This document shows, in pieces, positions 9,213 through 18,532 of a stretch of 64,000 nt of DNA. Numbering within the stretch: the stretch's first letter is position 1; each line of letters starts with the position of its first letter. Under the pieces are notes generated by a model. The model was not told the origin of the DNA. It saw only the letters and a program-made list of their open reading frames with translations, and ran no database searches. Position numbers and translations under genes: made by a program. This stretch comes from Aureimonas pseudogalii. GTDB taxonomy: Bacteria; Pseudomonadota; Alphaproteobacteria; Rhizobiales; Rhizobiaceae. The stretch is from positions 186,001 through 250,000 of the forward strand of contig NZ_JACIEK010000004.1 in the NCBI RefSeq assembly GCF_014196835.1. Direction: 5' to 3'.

Positions 9213-9242
9213 GAAGGCGCGCGGTTCGCACCGCGCGCCTTC
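9213..9242. terminator. 12-bp hairpin terminator downstream of PilZ gene
   Basis: GAAGGCGCGCGG pairs perfectly with CCGCGCGCCTTC around a six-base loop. It lies 54 bases beyond the stop of the minus-strand PilZ gene. The A-run is on the plus-strand 3' side, so for the PilZ transcript the hairpin is followed only by TTAGCG. Confidence 0.65.
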
Positions 9243-9295
9243 AAAAAATATCCCCGTTATCCACAGGAGATTCGGTTGTTGGAAGGCCGAGCGGC

Positions 9296-9901
9296 TCAGC
9301 CGAGGCCGATGTCGAGGGTCTCGCGCGTCTGCAGCGTCGCGAACTCGATGGCCACGCCGTCTTCGAGCTGGCGCACGACGCGGCCCACCATGGTGCCGAG
9401 CACGAGGCGCGATCCGATCGCGGGTCGCACGGCGCAGGCGACGGCAGCGCCCGACAGCGACAGGTCCATGATCCGCACGTTGTAGCGGCGGCCGTCGTCG
9501 AGCACCATCTCGATGACCGGGTTGCGCGGCTGGATGCGCTCGTGGCGGCGATCTTCCGGCAGCGAGAGCTCGTGCCGGTTGGCCAGCCAGGTGAGCTGCG
9601 CCGCCAGCTTCTCGCGCTTGCGCTCGGTCGATTGCAGCACCATCGCGAAGCCGCCGGAATAGGAGCGCACCACCGTGCCCTCGAGCCGGCCGACATGATC
9701 GGCATAGAGGATGACGCGCTCGCCCGAGCCGGGCAGGATCGGGGTCGTCACCGCGCAATCGCCGGGCGACATGTCGCCGATGCGGCAGGGAAATTCGCTC
9801 TGGTTCGGCAGCATGAAACGGCCCAGCAGATCGACGGTGACGCGTTTGAAGCGACGCCGGTCTTCGACGACGAGCGGCGTCTGGGGCAGGGAGTTGAGCA
9901 T
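9296..9901 (-). CDS. PilZ domain protein (two PilZ-like halves)
   Basis: This is a cytoplasmic c-di-GMP effector candidate of 201 residues. The N-terminal half has RRRFKRV followed by GDMSPGDCAV, and the C-terminal half has RRHERIQPR followed by DLSLSGAAVAC; both match the R-x3-R and D/N-x-S-x2-G pattern of PilZ domains (PF07238). Two PilZ halves in one small protein suggest an internal duplication. It probably responds to c-di-GMP to alter motility, polysaccharide or adhesion, but no target gene is nearby. It is divergent from the rhomboid gene. Confidence 0.85.
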   Translation of the reverse strand: MLNSLPQTPLVVEDRRRFKRVTVDLLGRFMLPNQSEFPCRIGDMSPGDCAVTTPILPGSGERVILYADHVGRLEGTVVRSYSGGFAMVLQSTERKREKLAAQLTWLANRHELSLPEDRRHERIQPRNPVIEMVLDDGRRYNVRIMDLSLSGAAVACAVRPAIGSRLVLGTMVGRVVRQLEDGVAIEFATLQTRETLDIGLG

Positions 9902-10071
9902 GATGCGCCGTCGTCGGTATGGGTTCGTTCACCACGACACTAGCCGTTGAGGGTTAACGGGCCCTTCCGCGACCATCGGTCCGTAAAGGCGATTGCAAGG
10001 ACGTTCCGCGGTTCGTGCGTTGCATTCGAAGGGAGCGACCATACGTTGGCGCCGAACAGGAGAGCCCGCCC

Positions 10072-10839
10072 GTGTCGCATCTGCCCGAACCACCCTTCGT
10101 GGACGAACCTCCCGTTCGCCGGCCCGCGATCAACGTGCCGGCGGTGATCCTCGTCCTCATCGCAAGCTTCGCTCTCGTTCACTGGGTGCGCACCAGCCTT
10201 TTGTCCAGTTTCGACGAGGCCTGGGTGCTGGTGAATTTCGCCTTCGTGCCGGGCTGCTACGGTACGACGGGAGATATCTGCGGTCTGCGGGAGGGCTGGG
10301 CGCCGTGGGTGTCGCCGATCTCGCATGCCTTTCTGCATGGCGACTGGACGCATTTCGGCACCAACGCCGTGTGGCTGCTCGCCTTCGGCACGCCGGTGGC
10401 GCGGCGTCTGGGAACGGGGCGGCTGCTTCTCTTCGCGGCGATCGGCGCGGTCGCCGGGGCCGGCCTCTTCTACCTCTTCAACCGCGACCTCATTCAGCCG
10501 ATGATCGGCGCTTCCGGCGTCGTCTCCGCGCTGATGGGCGGCGCGGCGCGCTTCGCGCTCGGCGCCACCGGGCGCGGGGGCATGGCGGACGTCGCGAAGG
10601 CGCCGCTGCTCTCGATTCGCGACAGCCTGCGCGACCGGACCACGCTGTTCTTCATCGCCATCTTCTTCGTCACCAACGTCGCGCTCGGCTCCGGTGCCGC
10701 GCTTCTCTTCGGTGAGGGCGGAGCGATCGCCTGGGAGGCGCATCTCGGCGGTTTTCTCTTCGGGTTTCTCGCCTTCGCGGTCTTCGATCCGCGCAGCCCG
10801 GAGACGCTCGCGCTCGCGCCGCGACGTCTCTCCTCCTGA
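10072..10839 (+). CDS. Rhomboid family intramembrane serine protease
   Basis: This is an inner-membrane protease of 255 residues that would cut within or near transmembrane segments of other membrane proteins. It has six or so hydrophobic helices, the catalytic serine in GASGVVSALMG and the partner histidine in EAHLGGFLFGF. A GTG at 10072 was chosen because AGGAGAG lies eight bases before it. The substrate is unknown. It precedes a CBS-domain gene on the same strand by 96 bp. Confidence 0.88.
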   Translation: MSHLPEPPFVDEPPVRRPAINVPAVILVLIASFALVHWVRTSLLSSFDEAWVLVNFAFVPGCYGTTGDICGLREGWAPWVSPISHAFLHGDWTHFGTNAVWLLAFGTPVARRLGTGRLLLFAAIGAVAGAGLFYLFNRDLIQPMIGASGVVSALMGGAARFALGATGRGGMADVAKAPLLSIRDSLRDRTTLFFIAIFFVTNVALGSGAALLFGEGGAIAWEAHLGGFLFGFLAFAVFDPRSPETLALAPRRLSS

Positions 10840-10935
10840 TCGTATCGGTGCGGCGCGCCGTCGCAGCACGCTCGCCCATTGCCAGCGAGGCCGCGGGGCA
10901 GCACCATGCTCTTTCGACCAGCAAGGGAGGTTGCG

Positions 10936-11367
10936 ATGACCGTTCGACTGATACTGGAAGCCAAGGGGCGGGACGTCGCCGTGATCGCGTCCTCCGAGAG
11001 TGTGGCGACGGCCGTTCGAGAGCTGGCGGAACGTCGGATCGGCGCTCTCGTCTCCGTCGGCGAGGACGGTTCGCTGCTCGGCATTCTCTCCGAGCGCGAC
11101 GTCGTGCGCCTGATCGCCGAGAGGGGTGCGGATGCGTTGGCGTCCGACGTGGGCTCCATCATGACGCGCCAAGTGAAGACCGCGGGCGAGGAGACGACGG
11201 TGGACGAGGCGATGGAGATCATGACGCGCAATCGCTTCCGCCATCTGCCGGTGGTGGAGCGGGGGCGGCTCGTCGGCATCGTCTCGATCGGCGACGTCGT
11301 GAAGCGCCGCATCGAGGATGCCGAGCGCGAGGCTCAGGACATGCGCAGCTACATCACGGCCGGCTGA
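10936..11367 (+). CDS. CBS domain protein
   Basis: This 143-residue protein consists of a pair of CBS domains, a fold that binds adenosyl ligands such as AMP, ATP or NADH. The two repeats are visible around VGEDGSLLGILSERDVV and VVERGRLVGIVSIGDVV. The start at 10936 follows a perfect AGGGAGG. Stand-alone CBS pairs of this type usually act as cytoplasmic energy sensors, but the partner is unknown. It is convergent with the patatin gene. Confidence 0.9.
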   Translation: MTVRLILEAKGRDVAVIASSESVATAVRELAERRIGALVSVGEDGSLLGILSERDVVRLIAERGADALASDVGSIMTRQVKTAGEETTVDEAMEIMTRNRFRHLPVVERGRLVGIVSIGDVVKRRIEDAEREAQDMRSYITAG

Positions 11368-11394
11368 GAACTCGAGCGCGCGGCGTGCGGCTCG

Positions 11395-12384
11395 TCAGCG
11401 CGCACCGAGCGACTGGCAGAGCCGCTCGATCTCCGGCATGCCCCGCATCGTCTCCTCGTAGCCGAAGGCGATGCACTCGCGCGCGCGGAAGAACTCGGAC
11501 AGGCCGATGTCGCGCACGCGCGGATGCACCGAATAATCCGGTGGGTCGCCTGCCAGGCGCGAGCGGGAGATGCGGTCCTGGATGATGTTGAACGCGTCCA
11601 CCATGGAGCGCGCGATGCCCACCTTGTCGCGCCAGCTCTCGGCGAGGTTCTCCGAGCCGATCAGCGGATCGGAATGGTTGGCGCGCGCCGTCTGCGCCGG
11701 CGAGGTGCCGCTCGCGGTCATTCGCAGCACGGCCGCGCGGCCGAAGAGATCGTAGTGCAGGTTGACCGCCACCACGAGCGGCTCCTCGAAGGCCCGGCAC
11801 ACCGAAACGGGCACGGGATTGACGAGCGCGCCGTCGAAGAGGCGGCGCCCCGAGCATTCCACCGGCTGGAACACGCCGGGCAGGGCGTAGGAGGCGCGCA
11901 TCGCCAACACGAGCGAGCCGGAATCCAGCCAGACCTCGTGGCCGCTGCGTGCTTCCGTCGCCACGCAGACGAGCGGCCGCCCGAGATCCTCGATCCGCAC
12001 GTCCTGAAGCGTCGAGACCAGCCGGCGGTTGAGCCGTGCGCCGCCGATCAGCCCGGCGCCGCCGAGGCGAAGATCGAGAAAGCGCATCATGCCGCGGCGC
12101 GTCAGCGACAGCGCGAAGGCTTCCAGTTCGTCGAGCCGGCCGGCGAGGTAGCAGCCGCCGACGAGCGCCCCGATCGAGGTGCCGGCGATCATCGAGATGG
12201 GGATCTTGGCTTCGTCCAGCGCGCGGATCACGCCGATATGCGCCCAGCCGCGGGCCGCTCCGCCGCCCAGCGCCAGCGCGATGCCGCGCGCGGGCTTGCG
12301 TTCGGGCTGGGTCGTGTCGATGACGGGCACGTCGGCGGGCGTCGCCGAGAGATGCGCGGAGCGTCTGAAAACCCTGTCCAACAT
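11395..12384 (-). CDS. Patatin-like phospholipase family protein
   Basis: This is a 329-residue patatin-domain lipid acyl hydrolase (PF01734, RssA-like). The oxyanion loop GGGAARGWAHIG, the nucleophile elbow GTSIGALVGG and the catalytic aspartate in FDGALVNPVPV are present, so a Ser-Asp dyad is intact. No signal peptide is seen; these proteins generally work at the cytoplasmic face of the membrane on phospholipids. ATG 12384 was preferred over 12417 because the latter adds a Gly/Arg-rich start of no family likeness. It is 73 bp downstream of hisI on the same strand. Confidence 0.87.
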   Translation of the reverse strand: MLDRVFRRSAHLSATPADVPVIDTTQPERKPARGIALALGGGAARGWAHIGVIRALDEAKIPISMIAGTSIGALVGGCYLAGRLDELEAFALSLTRRGMMRFLDLRLGGAGLIGGARLNRRLVSTLQDVRIEDLGRPLVCVATEARSGHEVWLDSGSLVLAMRASYALPGVFQPVECSGRRLFDGALVNPVPVSVCRAFEEPLVVAVNLHYDLFGRAAVLRMTASGTSPAQTARANHSDPLIGSENLAESWRDKVGIARSMVDAFNIIQDRISRSRLAGDPPDYSVHPRVRDIGLSEFFRARECIAFGYEETMRGMPEIERLCQSLGAR

Positions 12385-12457
12385 CGATCCGTCATCCCGC
12401 GGGCCACCAGCCCTCATCGGCGATGATGGACCGTCGGCCTTTCCGCACTCCTGCCGT

Positions 12458-12922
12458 TTATGGTGAAGGATTGCCTTCGGCGTGGTGCGGCGCCGAAGAG
12501 CCCTCCGGCTCGACGAAGACGAGCGCGCGATCCTCGCCGTCCCCCGCGACCCGCCGATAGAAACAGCTGGCGCGTCCGGTGTGGCAGGTGTCCTCGGGCT
12601 TGGCGACGTCGACCCGCAGCCAGATCGCGTCCTGATCGCAGTCGACGCGGATCTCGCGCACGCTCTGCAGGGCGCCGGACGTCTCGCCCTTCTTCCACAG
12701 CGTGCCGCGCGAGCGGCTGTGATAGTGGGCGATGCGGGTGCGGATCGTCAGGTCGAGCGCTTCGGCATCCATGTGCGCCACCATCAGGAGGTCGCCCGAG
12801 GTGGCGTCCGTCACCACGGCGGTGACGAGGCCGCTCTCATCGAAGCGCGGCCGCAGCGTGTGGCCGGCCTCGTCCTCCGCCTTCGTCCGCGGAGCTTCGA
12901 AGGGGAGAGCCGCGCCGCTCAC
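12458..12922 (-). CDS. hisI: Phosphoribosyl-AMP cyclohydrolase
   Basis: This enzyme opens the purine ring of phosphoribosyl-AMP in the third step of histidine synthesis. The 154-residue protein has the [18 protein letters not shown] signature and the zinc ligands VDCDQDAIW and [10 protein letters not shown]. The start is a GTG whose last two bases overlap the folE stop (GTGA), which gives the family length and implies translational coupling. The long open frame upstream lies inside folE and is a shadow. It is a stand-alone HisI without the HisE domain, as is usual in Rhizobiales, where folE and hisI are commonly neighbours. Confidence 0.93.
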   Translation of the reverse strand: MSGAALPFEAPRTKAEDEAGHTLRPRFDESGLVTAVVTDATSGDLLMVAHMDAEALDLTIRTRIAHYHSRSRGTLWKKGETSGALQSVREIRVDCDQDAIWLRVDVAKPEDTCHTGRASCFYRRVAGDGEDRALVFVEPEGSSAPHHAEGNPSP

Positions 12923-13536
12923 TTCAGCATCGACAGGAAACGAGCCTGCTCGCTCCGGTCGTTCTTGAACGATCCGAAGAACGAACTCGTGACGGTGGAG
13001 GAGCCCTTGGTGCGGATACCCCGCATCGACATGCACATGTGCTCGGCCTCGATCATCACGGCGACGCCTTTCGGCGTCAGCGCGGCGTCGATCACGGCGG
13101 CGACCTGCTCGGTCATCGCTTCCTGCGTCTGCAGGCGGCGGGCGTAGATGTCGACGACGCGGGCGATCTTCGACAGGCCGAGCACGCGGCCGTCCGGCTG
13201 GTAGGCGACATGCGCCTTGCCGATGATCGGCACCATGTGGTGCTCGCAATGGGAGATGAAGTCGATGTCGCGCACCAGCACCATCTCGTCGTAGCCGGCC
13301 ACCTCGTCGAAGGTCCGCGTCAGAATGTCGGCGGGCTCCTGACCGTAGCCGCCGAAGATTTCCTCATAGGCCTTCACCACGCGGCGCGGCGTGTCGATCA
13401 ACCCCTCGCGCGTCGGATCCTCGCCGATCCAGCGCAGGAGCACGCCCACGGCGGCCTCGGCTTCGTCGCGGCTCGGCCGCTCGTAGCTCATCGACGCGGC
13501 GGCCTCCTCGACGATCTTCCTGACGGATGCGTCCAT
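12919..13536 (-). CDS. folE: GTP cyclohydrolase I
   Basis: This is the first enzyme of tetrahydrofolate synthesis, turning GTP into 7,8-dihydroneopterin triphosphate. The 205-residue protein has the zinc ligands Cys97 and His100 in SHCEHHMVP and Cys168 in EHMCMSMRG, and the C-terminal SFFGSF typical of type IA enzymes. ATG 13536 follows AGGG at good spacing. It forms an operon with hisI (4-bp overlap). A palindrome resembling a Zur box lies 77 bp upstream, which would fit a zinc-dependent enzyme. Confidence 0.94.
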   Translation of the reverse strand: MDASVRKIVEEAAASMSYERPSRDEAEAAVGVLLRWIGEDPTREGLIDTPRRVVKAYEEIFGGYGQEPADILTRTFDEVAGYDEMVLVRDIDFISHCEHHMVPIIGKAHVAYQPDGRVLGLSKIARVVDIYARRLQTQEAMTEQVAAVIDAALTPKGVAVMIEAEHMCMSMRGIRTKGSSTVTSSFFGSFKNDRSEQARFLSMLK

Positions 13537-13612
13537 CTCAAACCCTGATCTTCGACGTCCGGCCACGCCCGTTCACGCTCGTGCCCGCTGTCGCGCACCG
13601 GCTCGGCCGTTG

Positions 13613-13629
13613 ATGTTATGATATTACAT
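13613..13629. promoter_or_regulatory. Zur-like palindrome between folE and the Fe-S scaffold gene
   Basis: ATGTTATGATATTACAT is an imperfect palindrome in an otherwise GC-rich spacer and resembles the ATGTTATA-type operators of alphaproteobacterial Zur. It is 77 bp upstream of folE and 132 bp upstream of the divergent scaffold gene. Regulation by zinc is inferred from likeness only. Confidence 0.4.
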
Positions 13630-13760
13630 CGGCGTCAACCCGGCGCCGCCCAAACGTGTTCCCGTTCGCTTCCGAAGCGGTTCCTGCCTTCCTATATACA
13701 GATCGCGGACGACGGTTTGTAGGTCGTGCCACATGAGACGGACCATCCACGGACACGACC

Positions 13761-14198
13761 ATGATCGATGATCTCTACAACGCGCGCATTCTGGAGCTTG
13801 CCGGCCATATCGACCGCATCGGCCGCCTCGACCAACCGGACGGCACGGCCTCGGCGCATTCCAAGCTCTGCGGCTCGACGGTGACCGTGGATCTGAAGCT
13901 CGCGGACGGCATCGTCACCGACTTCGCGCACGAGGTGCGGGCTTGTGCACTTGGGCAGGCGTCGTCTTCGGTGATGGCGCGCCATGTGGTGGGCGCCAGC
14001 GTCGAAGAGCTGCGGGCGGTGCGCGAGGCGATGCGGGCGATGCTGAAGGAGAACGGCCCGCCGCCCGCCGGCCGCTTCGAGGAGTTGCGCTATCTCGAGC
14101 CGGTGCGCGAGCATAAGGCGCGGCACGCCTCCACCATGCTGACCTTCGATGCCGTGGTCGAGGCGATCGAGAAGGCGAGCGTGCGACAGGCCGCATGA
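13761..14198 (+). CDS. Iron-sulfur cluster assembly scaffold protein (SufU/IscU-like)
   Basis: This 145-residue protein is of the NifU-N/IscU fold (PF01592), which holds nascent Fe-S clusters. Cysteines lie in HSKLCGSTV and VRACALGQASSSV, but the usual third cysteine appears to be missing: the C-terminal part reads REHKARHASTM where classical SufU/IscU have a cysteine-containing motif. This variant is common in Rhizobiales next to yidD, so it may be a paralogue with changed chemistry. Its stop overlaps the yidD start (ATGA). Confidence 0.85.
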   Translation: MIDDLYNARILELAGHIDRIGRLDQPDGTASAHSKLCGSTVTVDLKLADGIVTDFAHEVRACALGQASSSVMARHVVGASVEELRAVREAMRAMLKENGPPPAGRFEELRYLEPVREHKARHASTMLTFDAVVEAIEKASVRQAA

Positions 14199-14467
14199 CT
14201 CCTCCGGCCGGACGCAACTACGCAGGCCCCTGGCGCCGGACGCCCGGCCGTCTTCTCGGGATCGGCTTCGTGCGCCTCTACCAGCTGACCCTCTCGCCGC
14301 TCGTCGGCAGCCATTGCCGCCATCTGCCGACCTGCTCGGAATATGCCTACGAGGCTGTCGCTCGCCACGGGCTCTGGCGCGGGGGCTGGCTGGGCGCGCG
14401 GCGCGTCGCGCGTTGCGGGCCGTTCGGCAAAGCCGGGCTCGATCCCGTGCCGCACGATCATTCCTGA
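14195..14467 (+). CDS. yidD: Membrane protein insertion efficiency factor YidD
   Basis: This small protein of 90 residues assists the YidC insertase at the inner membrane. The family hallmark is visible: YQLTLSPLVGSHCRHLPTC, then SEYAYEAVARHG and a third cysteine in RCGPFG. It overlaps the upstream scaffold gene by four bases, so translation is coupled. It is about 160 bp upstream of thrS. Confidence 0.92.
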   Translation: MTPPAGRNYAGPWRRTPGRLLGIGFVRLYQLTLSPLVGSHCRHLPTCSEYAYEAVARHGLWRGGWLGARRVARCGPFGKAGLDPVPHDHS

Positions 14468-14628
14468 TGCATTCGGTCAGCCCCGCGCCGAGTTCGAGCA
14501 CGTTTGACGCTTGCACCGCGCCGGTCGGCTGGTAGAAGTCGCCGCTTCGCGGGCGACGAGCCCCGCGCGATCTCGATCGAGACAGCTTTCCCGCAGGGTA
14601 GGCGGGGGTGAGCGCGAAAGGACATGAC

Positions 14629-16611
14629 ATGATCGACCTGACCTTCCCCGACCAATCCGTGCGGTCCACCGAGCCGACGACGACCGGCGCCGAGATCGCC
14701 GCGGGGATCTCCAAGTCGCTGGCCAAGAAGGCCGTCGCCTATGCGCTGGACGGCGAGATCCGCGACCTCTCGGACCCGGTCGGCCGCGCCGGCCTCGTCG
14801 AGATCGTGACGCGCGACGACCCGCGCGCCATCGAGCTCATCCGCCACGACGCCGCGCATGTGATGGCCGAGGCGGTGCAGGCGCTGTGGCCGGGCACGCA
14901 GGCGACGATCGGCCCGGTGATCGAGAACGGCTTCTACTACGACTTCGCCAAGGACACGCCCTTCACGCCCGACGACCTGCCGGTCATAGAGAAGAAGATG
15001 CTGGAGATCATCCGCCGCAACGCCGCCTTCACGAAGGAGGTCTGGTCGCGCGACGAGGCGCGCCGCGTCTTCGGCGAGAAGGGCGAGACCTACAAGGTCC
15101 AGCTCGTCGACGCGATCTCGGCCGATCAGGACGTCAAGATCTACCGCCAGGGCGAATGGTTCGATCTCTGCCGCGGGCCGCACATGGCCTCGACCGGCCA
15201 AATCGGCGAGGCGTTCAAGCTGATGAAGGTCGCCGGCGCCTACTGGCGCGGCGACTCGAACAACCCGATGCTGACGCGCATCTACGGCACGGCCTGGGCG
15301 ACGCCCGACCAGCTGAAGTCCTACCTCACCATGCTGGAGGAGGCGGAGAAGCGCGACCATCGCCGGCTCGGCCGCGAGATGGATCTCTTCCACTTCCAGG
15401 AGGAGGGGCCGGGCGTCGTGTTCTGGCACCCGAAGGGCTGGTCACTGTTTCAGGATCTCACGGCCTACATGCGCCGCCGCCTGCTCGGCTCCTATCAGGA
15501 GGTGAACGCGCCGCAGGTGCTCGACAAGTCGCTCTGGGAGACCTCGGGCCACTGGGGCTGGTACCGCGAGAACATGTTCCAGGTGCAGTCGGCCGGCGAC
15601 GAGACCGAGGACAAGCGCGTCTTCGCGCTGAAGCCGATGAACTGCCCCGGCCATGTGATGATCTTCAAGCACGGCTTGAAGTCCTACCGCGAACTGCCGA
15701 TCCGCTTTGCCGAGTTCGGCCTCGTGCATCGCTACGAGCCGTCCGGCGCCATGCATGGGCTGATGCGCGTGCGCGGCTTCACGCAGGACGACGCGCACGT
15801 CTTCTGCACCGAAGACCAGATGGCCGACGAGTGCCTGAAGATCAACGACCTCATCCTCTCGGTCTACGAGGATTTCGGCTTCGAGGAGATCGTGGTCAAG
15901 CTCTCGACCCGGCCCGAGAAGCGCGTCGGATCGGACGAGCTGTGGGATCACGCCGAAGAGGTGATGACGCGCGTGCTCGGCCAGATCGAGGCGCAGTCGG
16001 GCGGACGCATCAAGACCGGCATCAATCCGGGCGAGGGCGCCTTCTACGGGCCGAAGTTCGAATACACCCTTCGCGACGCGATCGGCCGCGAGTGGCAGTG
16101 CGGCACGACGCAGGTGGACTTCAACCTGCCGGAGCGCTTCGGCGCCTTCTACATCGACGCCAACAGCGAGAAGAAGACGCCGGTGATGATCCACCGCGCC
16201 ATCTGCGGCTCGATGGAGCGCTTCCTCGGCATTCTCATCGAGAATTTCGCCGGGCATTTCCCGCTCTGGATGTCGCCTGTGCAGGTGGTGGTCGCGACCA
16301 TCACGTCCGAGGCCGACGAATATGCGGCGAAGGTGGTGGAGGAGCTGCGCGAGGCCGGCCTTCGCGTCGATCTCGACGTGCGCAACGAAAAGATCAACTA
16401 CAAGGTGCGCGAGCACTCGATGGCCAAGGTGCCGGTGATCCTCGTCTGCGGCAAGCGCGAGGCCGAGGAGCGGTCGGTCAACGTGCGCCGCCTCGGCTCG
16501 CGCGACCAGGAGGCGATGAGCCTCGACGCCGCGATGGCGTTGCTGGTGGAGGAGGCGGTGGCGCCCGACCTCAAGCGCTCCCGAAAGGGGCGCCAGACGC
16601 TCGCGGCCTAA
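14629..16611 (+). CDS. thrS: Threonine--tRNA ligase
   Basis: This class II aminoacyl-tRNA synthetase charges tRNA-Thr. The 660-residue protein has an N-terminal TGS domain, the second editing domain with its zinc-type motif ([13 protein letters not shown] and CRGPHM), the catalytic core with the three class II motifs (e.g. [12 protein letters not shown] and [12 protein letters not shown]), and the C-terminal anticodon-binding domain. ATG 14629 lies eight bases after AAAGGA; an in-frame GTG at 14608 would add seven residues. A hairpin terminator follows the stop. Confidence 0.95.
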   Translation: MIDLTFPDQSVRSTEPTTTGAEIAAGISKSLAKKAVAYALDGEIRDLSDPVGRAGLVEIVTRDDPRAIELIRHDAAHVMAEAVQALWPGTQATIGPVIENGFYYDFAKDTPFTPDDLPVIEKKMLEIIRRNAAFTKEVWSRDEARRVFGEKGETYKVQLVDAISADQDVKIYRQGEWFDLCRGPHMASTGQIGEAFKLMKVAGAYWRGDSNNPMLTRIYGTAWATPDQLKSYLTMLEEAEKRDHRRLGREMDLFHFQEEGPGVVFWHPKGWSLFQDLTAYMRRRLLGSYQEVNAPQVLDKSLWETSGHWGWYRENMFQVQSAGDETEDKRVFALKPMNCPGHVMIFKHGLKSYRELPIRFAEFGLVHRYEPSGAMHGLMRVRGFTQDDAHVFCTEDQMADECLKINDLILSVYEDFGFEEIVVKLSTRPEKRVGSDELWDHAEEVMTRVLGQIEAQSGGRIKTGINPGEGAFYGPKFEYTLRDAIGREWQCGTTQVDFNLPERFGAFYIDANSEKKTPVMIHRAICGSMERFLGILIENFAGHFPLWMSPVQVVVATITSEADEYAAKVVEELREAGLRVDLDVRNEKINYKVREHSMAKVPVILVCGKREAEERSVNVRRLGSRDQEAMSLDAAMALLVEEAVAPDLKRSRKGRQTLAA

Positions 16612-16632
16612 TCGCACCCTGCGAGAATCGGT

Positions 16633-16664
16633 GAACAGACCCGGCCGAACGGTCGGGCCTGTTC
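16633..16664 (+). terminator. Hairpin terminator after thrS
   Basis: GAACAG and CTGTTC close an interrupted stem with an inner CCG/CGG portion and an AAC loop. It stands 21 bases after the thrS stop and just before the end of the convergent gene, so it may serve both. Confidence 0.65.
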
Positions 16665-16675
16665 GCATTCCGGCC

Positions 16676-17782
16676 TCAGTCGCCGGTGCCGGCCTCGGGA
16701 CTGTTGGGATCGATGAGGTCGCTGGTCAGCACCTCGACCTCGGTCTTTTCGCCCGCCTTCACTTGGAACGGACGCTGGAAGATCCGGTCCTTGTTGCGCG
16801 CGACGATGATGTAGTCGCCCTCCTGCAGCACCATCGAGGCGAAGGCGCCGACGCTCTCGCGGATCATGTCGCCCTGGTCGGAGGTGATCGACCAGGCGGT
16901 GTCGGCAAGCGCCTCGCCGCCGCTCTCGCGGACCAGCTTCAGCGTCAGCTCCGCCGCGTGGTGTGCGAGCGTCGCATCCGTCACCTTGCCGGCCTCGACC
17001 CGGATGTCGGCGCGCACCACGGCGTTCACGTCGCCGAAATGCGAGACGACGTGGTAGTCGCCGGCGTTCAGCCGCACGACGACGTCGGGCTCGACGTCGG
17101 AGGCGATGAGCTGGCGGTCCTGGTCGTCGGTCGCCTGGCTGTAGATGTCGAAGGTCAGCTTGTCGGTGATCACATGGTCTTCCGACGAGGTCGCGTGCAG
17201 GCGAAGTCCACCGGCCTCGATCGTCACCGTGTGACGCGTCAGCCGCCCGTTGAAGTCGATCCGCTGCGTCATGCCCGCACGCCCGAACCCGACATGCAGC
17301 AGGTAGTCACCTGCAGGAACGTCGAACACAGCTTCGCCACCCTTGGCGACCGCGATGGCCGGCAGCTTGCCGTCGGGCCCGGCCTTCGGCGAAAACAGGC
17401 GCCAGACGAGGTGATCGGGGATCTCCGGGCCGTCCTTGCCGAGGCGCGCCTTGAGGACGAGGGCCTCCAGCGGGCGCACGAGCCCGGGGGCCGTCTCGGG
17501 CTGGGGCAGCAGCGCGGGCAGGCGGGGCAGCGACGCGTTGGGCGGCAAGTCGCCTTCGGTGTTGCGCGGCAGTTCGATCGGCTCCAGCCGCTTCAGGCCG
17601 CGGGCCGTGGGAATACCGAGATCGAGCGTCGCGGGATCGGCTGGAATGGCGGAGGGAGACGCGTAGGCGCCCGGCGGCTCGGCGCCCGGCGCGCCGACCC
17701 GCCCGCCATCCTGCGCGAAGGCCGGCACGGTCAGCCCGGCCAGGACGGCCCCCGCTACGATCGTCCAGTCTCGCCGACTCAA
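16676..17782 (-). CDS. Secreted protein of unknown function with repeated beta-rich segments
   Basis: I do not recognise a named family. The 368-residue product has a Sec signal peptide (about residues 1-23, cleavage after VPAFA), a Pro-rich linker, then several similar beta-rich segments each ending in a phrase like GDYLLHVGFG, GDYHVVSHFG and GDYIIVARNK. These look like repeated small beta-sandwich modules of the carboxypeptidase-regulatory type. The frame begins with TTG at 17782, preceded by GGGAG; no in-frame ATG is nearby, because the ATG just upstream runs into a stop after three codons. Probably periplasmic; related hypothetical proteins exist in Rhizobiales. Confidence 0.75.
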   Translation of the reverse strand: MSRRDWTIVAGAVLAGLTVPAFAQDGGRVGAPGAEPPGAYASPSAIPADPATLDLGIPTARGLKRLEPIELPRNTEGDLPPNASLPRLPALLPQPETAPGLVRPLEALVLKARLGKDGPEIPDHLVWRLFSPKAGPDGKLPAIAVAKGGEAVFDVPAGDYLLHVGFGRAGMTQRIDFNGRLTRHTVTIEAGGLRLHATSSEDHVITDKLTFDIYSQATDDQDRQLIASDVEPDVVVRLNAGDYHVVSHFGDVNAVVRADIRVEAGKVTDATLAHHAAELTLKLVRESGGEALADTAWSITSDQGDMIRESVGAFASMVLQEGDYIIVARNKDRIFQRPFQVKAGEKTEVEVLTSDLIDPNSPEAGTGD

Positions 17783-17942
17783 ATTCGCATTCTCCCGATG
17801 GCGATGCCACTGAAGGACATCGCATGGACGATTTCATGGCGAAAGCGCGAAGCGGGCGATCCCTTGCACTCCCGCCCTTGGCAAATCCGTTCGGGCGATG
17901 ATCTATCCTCGCGACCGACCAATCGAAGGACAAGACGACGCC

Positions 17943-18530
17943 GTGACCGACGCCAAGACGCTTCTCGCCACCCGACGCTCCGTTCCCATTCCCGCACTGC
18001 GCGATCCCGCGCCCTCCGAAGCCGAACTGACGGAGATCTTCACCGCCGCGACGCGCGTGCCCGACCACGGCAAGCTCGCCCCCTGGCGCTTCATCCTGTT
18101 TCGCGGCGAGGTCGGCGCCGAGCTTGGCCGCCGGCTCGCCGATCTCGCCGAACGGCACGAGGGCCAGCCGCTGGGCGAGGCGCGGCGGGCCTACGAAGAG
18201 CAGCGCTTCACCCGTGCGCCGCTCGTGGTCGGCGTCGTCTCCACCGCCAAGCCGCATTTCAAGATCCCCGAATGGGAGCAGGTGCTCTCCGTGGGCGCGG
18301 CCACGATGAACCTGATCCACGCCGTCCATGCGCGCGGCTACGGCGCCAACTGGATCACCGAATGGGTGGCCTACGACGAGGACGCCAAGGCGCTGATGGG
18401 CATTGCGTCGGACGAGAAGGTGGCAGGCTTCGTCTATGTCGGCACCCCCGGCGATGCGCCGTCCGACCGCCCCCGGCCCGATCTCGCCACCGTGGTCAGC
18501 GAGGCGACGCTGCCGCAGGACCGGGTCTAA
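17943..18530 (+). CDS. Nitroreductase family protein
   Basis: This is an FMN-dependent oxidoreductase of 195 residues in the nitroreductase superfamily, close to the YdjA type. Features are the N-terminal TRRSVP (FMN phosphate binding), the PDHGKLAPWRF stretch and the C-terminal GANWITEWVAYD. The start is a GTG at 17943 with GAAGGA before it. It is followed two bases later by a flavin reductase gene, so the pair is probably an operon handling reduced flavin. The substrate is unknown. Confidence 0.87.
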   Translation: MTDAKTLLATRRSVPIPALRDPAPSEAELTEIFTAATRVPDHGKLAPWRFILFRGEVGAELGRRLADLAERHEGQPLGEARRAYEEQRFTRAPLVVGVVSTAKPHFKIPEWEQVLSVGAATMNLIHAVHARGYGANWITEWVAYDEDAKALMGIASDEKVAGFVYVGTPGDAPSDRPRPDLATVVSEATLPQDRV

Positions 18531-18532
18531 AG

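Noticed and set aside
14468-14628. T-box or threonine leader upstream of thrS
   Set aside because: No leader peptide rich in Thr codons and no T-box motif were seen.
16631-18532. Plus-strand frame that runs for hundreds of codons into the flavin reductase gene
   Set aside because: The first 630 codons lie antisense to the signal-peptide protein gene and in another frame of the nitroreductase gene; only the last 207 codons match a family.
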